From: CAYTSW01 sp964440605 | GTDB taxonomy: Bacteria > Planctomycetota > Phycisphaerae > Phycisphaerales > UBA1924 | NCBI GenBank assembly: GCA_964440605.1 | Contig: CAYTSW010000099.1 | Span: 1-10,409 of the forward strand | Direction of reading: 5' to 3' | DNA length: 10,409 nucleotides | The notes under the pieces: model-generated | The model's input: the letters and a program-made list of their open reading frames with translations, nothing else | Told to the model about the DNA's origin: nothing | Databases searched by the model: none | Program-made: the position numbers and the translations under genes | In this document: positions 6,730-10,409 of the stretch, in pieces | Layout of the letters: every line of letters begins with the position of its first letter | How positions within the stretch are numbered: the first letter of the stretch is position 1

Positions 6730-8861
6730 ACGAGGACCCCTTCCTCGGCCAAGAGCTGCGTGAGCGTCGCGACGACGTCGCACTTGATGAAGATGAACAG
6801 CTCCACGCCGGCGGCTCGATAGTCGGCCTCGTGCTCGCCGGGGGCCCCGGCGAGCACCACCGTCCGGGCTCCCGCCTTGTGCAGCGCCGGGGCGACCTCG
6901 CTCACCTGCTGCTCGTAGCGCTGGTCGGTCGAGCAGAGGACGGCGATGTCGGCGCCGGTCTCGGCGAAGTTCGTTGCCGCCTCGCGTGTGTCGTTCGCGG
7001 GACGGGCGGGGATGACCTCGAAGCCGCCGGCCTGGAAGAAGCCGGTGCTGAAGCCCGCGCGAGCGTTGAACTCGGCGCGCGTGCCGAGGCGGACCAGCGC
7101 GACGCGGGGGCGCAAGCCGTGCCGGCGCTCGTGCTCGTCCGCCGCGTCGCGCAGGCGTTCGTACGCCTCGGCGTAGGGGTGCGGCGTGACGGGCATGTCG
7201 AGGGTCGCCGGCTCGCCTTGGAAGACGCGTTGCGCGAGATCGCCCAGCGTCGCCCCCTTCGCGACCGCCTCCATCGCCGCCTTGGCGGCGCCGCCGTCCG
7301 TAGCGCCCTGCGGCACCAGGCGCACGGCTTCCCACGCGTCGAGTGCTTCGCGGTGCGCGAGCAGCCGCTTGCGGGCGGCGGCGGCGACCGTCGCGTGCGC
7401 CACCTGCGTCGTTTCCACGTCGCGCTCATCGAGGATCGGGAACTCGCTTACGCCGACCAGCGCGTCGCGACGCGTGCTGATGTTCCGCTCGCGCAGAGCC
7501 TGCGCCTCGCGGAGCTGTTCGTGCACCCAGCCCGACGTGAGCGCCCTGGCCATGCCGCCCTGGCGCTCGATCGCCTGGAAGATCAGCCACGCCTTGTCGG
7601 CGAGCTGGTTCGTCAGCGACTCGATGTACCACGACCCGCCCGCCGGGTCGCCGACGCGCAGCAGGTGGGCTTCCTCGGCGAGGATCGTCGCGGTGTTCCG
7701 CGCGATCCGTCGCCCCCGCGCCGAGGGCAGGCCGATCGCCTGTTCGTAGGGCGCCGAGGTGATGACGTCGGCCCCCGCGATGCTCGCCGCGAAGAGGCAC
7801 GCCGTGTTGCGCAGCATATTGACCCAGGCGTCGCGCGTCGTCAGCACACGCTTGCTCGTGCGCACGTGCATGCGCATCCGTGCCGAAGCGTCGGACGCCC
7901 CGGCGTGCGTCGCGACCCGGTGCCACAGCCGACGCGCGGCACGCAGTTTCGAGGCCCCGAGGAAGAAGTTCGAGCCGACGGCGTAGCTGAAGAGCATCTG
8001 CCGGCACGCGTCGTCTACCGACAGGCCGCGCTCGGTCAGCGCCCGCAGGTACTCCACGCCCGTCGCCATCGAGAAGGCCAGGTCCTGGGCCGCGGTCGCG
8101 CCCGCGTGGTGGTACGGCGCCGAGCCGACGCGGACCGACGTCGCGCGCGGGTACGTGTCGCGTGTGTGGGCCGCGAGGTCGGCCATCTGGTCGAAGGCGC
8201 CCCCCAGCGATTGCGGCAGGCGAGCGTCGCGAGCCAGCACCGCCAGCGGGTCGGCGTTGAAGGCGCCGCGAGCGCCTTCTCGCGCGACGCCTCGGTGTTC
8301 CCAAAGCGCCATCACCAGTGCGCTCGCCGGGAGGAAGGCCGCGCCCGCTTCGAGGGCCAGAGCGATCATCTCGAGGTGCACGCCCTCGAAGGCGTGGTCG
8401 AGGTCGTGCAGCGTGGAGAGCGAGGCGCCATCGCGCCCGACAAAGTGCCCGCCGCCCGGCGCATCGGGGTCGCGGCCCGAGCGGCCGGCGAGGTCTAGCC
8501 GGAGCAGGACCGACCCGACACCCGCCTCGAGGTCTTCGAGCATGGCGGCGTTGAGCTGGTCGAGCATGGGCTCGGCCCGCTCCTGCCGAAGGTCCCACGC
8601 GCAACGGTGCCGGCCGAGGTAGTCCACGCCACGGGTGAAGGGCGGCCAGCCTGCATGGGGAGGGACATGCCCATCCGCGTGCGACGCGTCGGCCGGCGGC
8701 GTGAAGAGCGGCTGGACGCGTATGCCCTCGTAGGTGTGCGTCACCAGCTTCTTCTCGAAGGGCGCGCCGCGCAGATCGCGCTCGACGATCTGCCGCCACT
8801 GCTCTTCCGAGACGGAGGGGAAGTGCTCGGTCAGGTCGAGCTGACGGGGAAGCGTGGGCAT
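6726..8861 (-). CDS. mutA: Methylmalonyl-CoA mutase small (non-catalytic) subunit
   Basis: Structural partner of MutB in the heterodimeric mutase. 711 residues, longer than the ~640 of Propionibacterium MutA. N-terminal segment SEEQWRQIVERDLRG and FEKKLVTHTYEGI (about 18-47) is typical of small subunits. The barrel carries degenerate versions of the catalytic motifs (SAPYHHAGATAAQDLAFSMA, 247-266; IARNTATILAEEAHLLRVGDPAGGSWYIE). The C-terminal cobalamin-like domain (about 583-711) has LGTRAEFNARAGF where catalytic subunits have GQDGHDRG, so the axial His is missing, as expected for this subunit. ATG at 8861 with AAGGCGG 6 bp upstream (8868-8874). The stop overlaps mutB by 4 bp. It is the first protein gene downstream of tRNA-Ser; I see no convincing promoter in the 79 bp between them. 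Confidence 0.95.
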   Translation of the reverse strand: MPTLPRQLDLTEHFPSVSEEQWRQIVERDLRGAPFEKKLVTHTYEGIRVQPLFTPPADASHADGHVPPHAGWPPFTRGVDYLGRHRCAWDLRQERAEPMLDQLNAAMLEDLEAGVGSVLLRLDLAGRSGRDPDAPGGGHFVGRDGASLSTLHDLDHAFEGVHLEMIALALEAGAAFLPASALVMALWEHRGVAREGARGAFNADPLAVLARDARLPQSLGGAFDQMADLAAHTRDTYPRATSVRVGSAPYHHAGATAAQDLAFSMATGVEYLRALTERGLSVDDACRQMLFSYAVGSNFFLGASKLRAARRLWHRVATHAGASDASARMRMHVRTSKRVLTTRDAWVNMLRNTACLFAASIAGADVITSAPYEQAIGLPSARGRRIARNTATILAEEAHLLRVGDPAGGSWYIESLTNQLADKAWLIFQAIERQGGMARALTSGWVHEQLREAQALRERNISTRRDALVGVSEFPILDERDVETTQVAHATVAAAARKRLLAHREALDAWEAVRLVPQGATDGGAAKAAMEAVAKGATLGDLAQRVFQGEPATLDMPVTPHPYAEAYERLRDAADEHERRHGLRPRVALVRLGTRAEFNARAGFSTGFFQAGGFEVIPARPANDTREAATNFAETGADIAVLCSTDQRYEQQVSEVAPALHKAGARTVVLAGAPGEHEADYRAAGVELFIFIKCDVVATLTQLLAEEGVLV

Positions 8862-8905
8862 CGTGCACCGCCTTGTGGAGCGAAAGCAGAGGTGCGTCCC
8901 GGCCA

Positions 8906-8924
8906 GCCCATTGCGTGAATGGGT
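8906..8924 (-). other. Inverted repeat (hairpin) between tRNA-Ser and mutA
   Basis: Perfect 6-bp inverted repeat CCCATT-(5 nt)-AATGGG at 8907-8923, extendable by one G-U pair. It lies about 17 nt after the tRNA 3' end and 45 nt before mutA. No T-tract follows on the minus strand, so it is not a standard intrinsic terminator. It could be a weak terminator, a processing signal for the tRNA trailer, or chance. Confidence 0.35.
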
Positions 8925-8940
8925 GGTGGCGGGGGGGAAG

Positions 8941-9027
8941 CGGTGCGGGTGGGATTCGAACCCACGAAGGGCTTGCGCCCTTAACGCATTTCAAGTGCGT
9001 CGCCTTCAGCCGCTCGGCCACCGCACC
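8941..9027 (-). tRNA. tRNA-Ser (anticodon UGA)
   Basis: An 87-nt type II tRNA reads on the minus strand. Acceptor stem GGTGCGG pairs with CCGCACC, with discriminator G at 8941. The D arm is GCC...GGC; the anticodon stem is ACGCA/TGCGT with loop CTTGAAA, anticodon TGA (complement at 8991-8993). A long variable arm AAGGGC-GCAA-GCCCTT, diagnostic for Ser among long-arm tRNAs together with the UGA anticodon, is followed by T arm GTGGG-TTCGAAT-CCCAC. The 3' CCA is not encoded (CTT follows), so it must be added by CCA-adding enzyme. It reads UCA and, by wobble, other UCN codons. Confidence 0.97.
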
Positions 9028-9056
9028 GGGACGCCGCCTGATGGTCGTCGGCGCGC

Positions 9057-9069
9057 ACCACGATAGCAG
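9057..9069 (-). promoter_or_regulatory. Promoter-like motif upstream of tRNA-Ser (copy 2 of a shared 13-mer)
   Basis: Minus-strand CTGCTATCGTGGT, 29 bp upstream of the tRNA 5' end; 12 of 13 bases match the element before mce (3363-3375). TGCTAT would be the -10 hexamer, placing a start near 9056 and a 5' leader of about 28 nt for RNase P to remove. No clear -35 box was found at 16-18 bp. The recurrence at matching distance before two minus-strand units is the main support. Confidence 0.4.
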
Positions 9070-9113
9070 CGTGCACGCCAGCGCAGGGGCGTTTGAAGCA
9101 TCATCCGAGCGAG

Positions 9114-9144
9114 TTGCACACGCTTTTCGCTCAGGCGGTATAAG
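9114..9144 (+). promoter_or_regulatory. Candidate fabD promoter
   Basis: TTGCAC (9114-9119, 4 of 6 to TTGACA) and TATAAG (9139-9144, 5 of 6 to TATAAT) with a 19-bp spacer, slightly long. Predicted start at about 9150-9152, on or next to the fabD ATG at 9152, which would make the transcript leaderless or nearly so. Confidence 0.45.
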
Positions 9145-9151
9145 CGGCTCG

Positions 9152-10105
9152 ATGAGCGATCGCAACGTCATCCTGTGCCCGGGTCAGGGCGCACAATCGG
9201 TGGGGATGGGCCGGGACTGGTTCGAGGCGTCCCCCGAGGCGGCGCAGACCTTCGGCAGCGCCGATGAAATCCTGGGCGATCGCCTGCCCGACAAGCTCTC
9301 CAAGCTTTGCTTCGAGGGCCCGGAGGAGATTCTCAACCGGACCGACGTCGCCCAGCCGGCCATCTTCGTCTGCTCCGTCGCTGCTCACCAGGCGATGTTC
9401 GCCGGGGGCTCGGCCGACACGCTGGCCGCGACCGCGGGCCTTTCGCTGGGTGAGTACACCGCTCTGCACCTGGCGGGGGTCATGAGTTTCAGCGACGCGC
9501 TGGAGTTGGTCGCGCTGCGTGGTCGGGCGATGCAGGACGCCGCGGAAGCATCCGAGAGCTCTATGGTCGCCCTCACCGGGGCGGACGAGGAGCAGGCCCG
9601 GGCGGTGTGTGATCGGGCGGGCGACGGCGAGCCCCTCGTCTGCGCGAACTTCAACGCGCCGGGGCAGGTGGTCATCAGCGGCGCCAAATCAGCCTGCGAG
9701 CGGGCGCTGAGCGTCGCGCAGGAGATGGGCCTTCGGGCGACGGCCCTGGCGGTCGCTGGGGCGTTCCACTCGCCCTTCATGGCGCCCGCGGCCGAGCGGC
9801 TGGGCAAGGCCCTCGCCGAGGTGGACCTTTCCGCTCCCCGGTGCCCTGTTCTGTCCAACGTCACCGGGCGTCCGCACGGCGAAGAGGAGCGGGAGGGCGA
9901 CGAGGCCGACGCCATCCGGCGTCTGCTGGTGGAGCAGCTCACTTCGCCGGTGCGGTGGAGCGACTGCTGCCGTTGGCTCGTCGGGCACGTGAGCGGCGAG
10001 GGCGTGGCGTACCATGAGTTGGCCCCGGGCAGGGTGCTCGCGGGCCTGATGCGACGGATTGACCGAGGAACGAAGGTGGTCTCGCATGACGCGCCGAGTT
10101 CGTAA
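9152..10105 (+). CDS. fabD: Malonyl-CoA:acyl carrier protein transacylase
   Basis: Transfers malonyl from CoA to ACP to supply fatty-acid elongation in the cytosol. 317 residues, normal for FabD (about 310). Motifs: CPGQGAQSVGMG (9-20, oxyanion-hole Gln12); GLSLGEYTAL (96-105) with nucleophile Ser98; LRGRAMQ (122-128, Arg123 for the malonyl carboxylate); NAPGQVVISG (168-177); GAFHSPFM (203-210) with catalytic His206. The usual GHSLG is GLSLG here (Leu97 for His), an active-site variant I associate with planctomycetes, from memory. The frame is open back to 8873, but that would run through the tRNA; similarity starts at MSDRNVILCPGQG, so ATG 9152 is chosen. Purine-rich AAGCGG lies 5 bp upstream, but may be outside the transcript. 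Residues about 241-252 form an acidic insert (HGEEEREGDEAD). Confidence 0.95.
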   Translation: MSDRNVILCPGQGAQSVGMGRDWFEASPEAAQTFGSADEILGDRLPDKLSKLCFEGPEEILNRTDVAQPAIFVCSVAAHQAMFAGGSADTLAATAGLSLGEYTALHLAGVMSFSDALELVALRGRAMQDAAEASESSMVALTGADEEQARAVCDRAGDGEPLVCANFNAPGQVVISGAKSACERALSVAQEMGLRATALAVAGAFHSPFMAPAAERLGKALAEVDLSAPRCPVLSNVTGRPHGEEEREGDEADAIRRLLVEQLTSPVRWSDCCRWLVGHVSGEGVAYHELAPGRVLAGLMRRIDRGTKVVSHDAPSS

Positions 10106-10409
10106 AGGCGTAACCGCGGTAAGCTTGGTGGGCCTGCTTCTGGTGGGTGTTTCGGGTTGCGGCGAAGAACCCCCGCCTCCGCCTCCTGCACCGCCGCCAG
10201 CTCCGCCACCGGTAACGCCCCCGAGCGAGGCGCTCGTCGAGCTCGAGGACGATCCGTTCATCCAATGGCCCACCGAGCGGACCGCGGGCACCTTCGAGGA
10301 CATGGAGCAGGTTGTCGACTTCGTCCAGGCCTTCGCCTCGGGCGACCGCGATCGCCTCATGCCGCTGCTCGGGCCCACGACACGCGAGAACTTCCGACAG
10401 CTCTACGAC
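10086..10409 (+). CDS. Putative lipoprotein of unknown function (partial, 3' end off window)
   Basis: First 108 residues of a secreted lipoprotein. A basic N-terminus (MTRRVRKG) precedes a hydrophobic core (VTAVSLVGLLLVGV) and a lipobox VSGC, with Cys25 as the predicted lipidated residue; the residues after it (GEE) do not include Asp at +2, which favours outer-membrane sorting if Lol rules apply. Residues about 29-46 are a Pro-rich spacer (PPPPPPAPPPAPPPVTPP), then an acidic stretch and a start of a folded domain (FEDMEQVVDFVQAFASGDRD). I do not recognise the domain. The ATG overlaps the fabD end by 20 bp, with GAAGGTGG 6 bp upstream (10072-10079), so it is probably co-transcribed with fabD; the functional link is not clear. 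Confidence 0.8.
   Translation, partial: MTRRVRKGVTAVSLVGLLLVGVSGCGEEPPPPPPAPPPAPPPVTPPSEALVELEDDPFIQWPTERTAGTFEDMEQVVDFVQAFASGDRDRLMPLLGPTTRENFRQLYD

Noticed and set aside
6730..7335. N-terminal extension of MutB to about 936 residues
   Set aside because: The frame is open but lies inside mutA in a different frame; the residues are Arg-rich shadow sequence. The ATG at 6729 has a good ribosome site, and the resulting protein matches family length.
6492..8498. Long plus-strand open frame opposite mutA (668 codons)
   Set aside because: Same composition artefact; mutA on the minus strand has full-length family similarity, so this cannot be an independent gene on present evidence.
8862..8940. 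Cobalamin riboswitch before the B12-dependent mutase
   Set aside because: The leader is under 80 bp and contains no B12-box-like GCCACTG element or the needed set of helices.
8873..9151. Upstream extension of the FabD frame
   Set aside because: It would translate through the complement of the tRNA-Ser gene and the promoter region; FabD similarity starts at the ATG at 9152.
1..10409. Mobile elements, CRISPR arrays, phage genes or defence systems
   Set aside because: I saw no transposase or integrase motifs, no regularly spaced repeats, no terminal inverted repeats and no shift in base composition; the window reads as core metabolism. The tRNA-Ser 3' end is next to mutA without an integrase or a repeated att-like segment that I could see.

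Overview
This is a GC-rich bacterial window that holds one metabolic locus almost end to end, plus the start of an unrelated neighbourhood. All genes from position 1 to 9027 lie on the minus strand, so the locus reads from right to left. Together they encode the route succinyl-CoA <-> (R)-methylmalonyl-CoA <-> (S)-methylmalonyl-CoA -> propionyl-CoA + CO2. The last step is done by a biotin-dependent, membrane-bound decarboxylase of the Na+-pumping type. The organism is probably Gram-negative (a lipoprotein with a Pro-rich spacer; a heterodimeric mutase). The GC-rich composition and a GLSLG FabD active site made me think of a planctomycete (Phycisphaerae-like), but that is a weak inference.

Layout in transcription order. 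A tRNA-Ser(UGA) gene (9027-8941) is followed 79 bp later by mutA (8861-6726, small non-catalytic mutase subunit), mutB (6729-4525, large B12-binding subunit) and meaB (4528-3434, G-protein chaperone). The last three are chained by 4-bp ATGA and GTGA overlaps. A 96-bp gap holds a promoter-like element. The second block follows: mce (3337-2915, epimerase), mmdA (2898-1294, carboxyltransferase), mmdD (1291-890, membrane anchor), mmdC (867-460, biotin carrier) and mmdB (437 to beyond position 1, membrane channel, truncated by the window edge). The order A-D-C-B is the known order of Na+-translocating methylmalonyl-CoA decarboxylase operons. No biotin carboxylase subunit and no cobalamin riboswitch are visible.

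On the plus strand, diverging from the tRNA, are fabD (9152-10105, malonyl-CoA:ACP transacylase) and, overlapping its end by 20 bp, a lipoprotein of unknown function (10086 to beyond 10409).

How it works together: MutAB rearranges succinyl-CoA with adenosylcobalamin, MeaB protects and loads the mutase, and Mce inverts the methylmalonyl-CoA stereocentre. MmdA then moves the carboxyl group to the biotin on MmdC, and MmdB releases it as CO2 while exporting Na+, with MmdD holding the complex together. The layout suggests propionate formation with energy conservation. The reverse direction (propionyl-CoA assimilation driven by a Na+ gradient) cannot be excluded from sequence.

The most notable signals beyond plain annotation are: a 13-bp motif (12/13 identical) placed 25-29 bp upstream of both the epimerase and the tRNA; the lack of an evident promoter between tRNA-Ser and mutA; an apparently leaderless fabD promoter; and an unusual acidic/Pro-rich insertion early in MmdB. 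No gene-free stretch exceeds about 125 bp.
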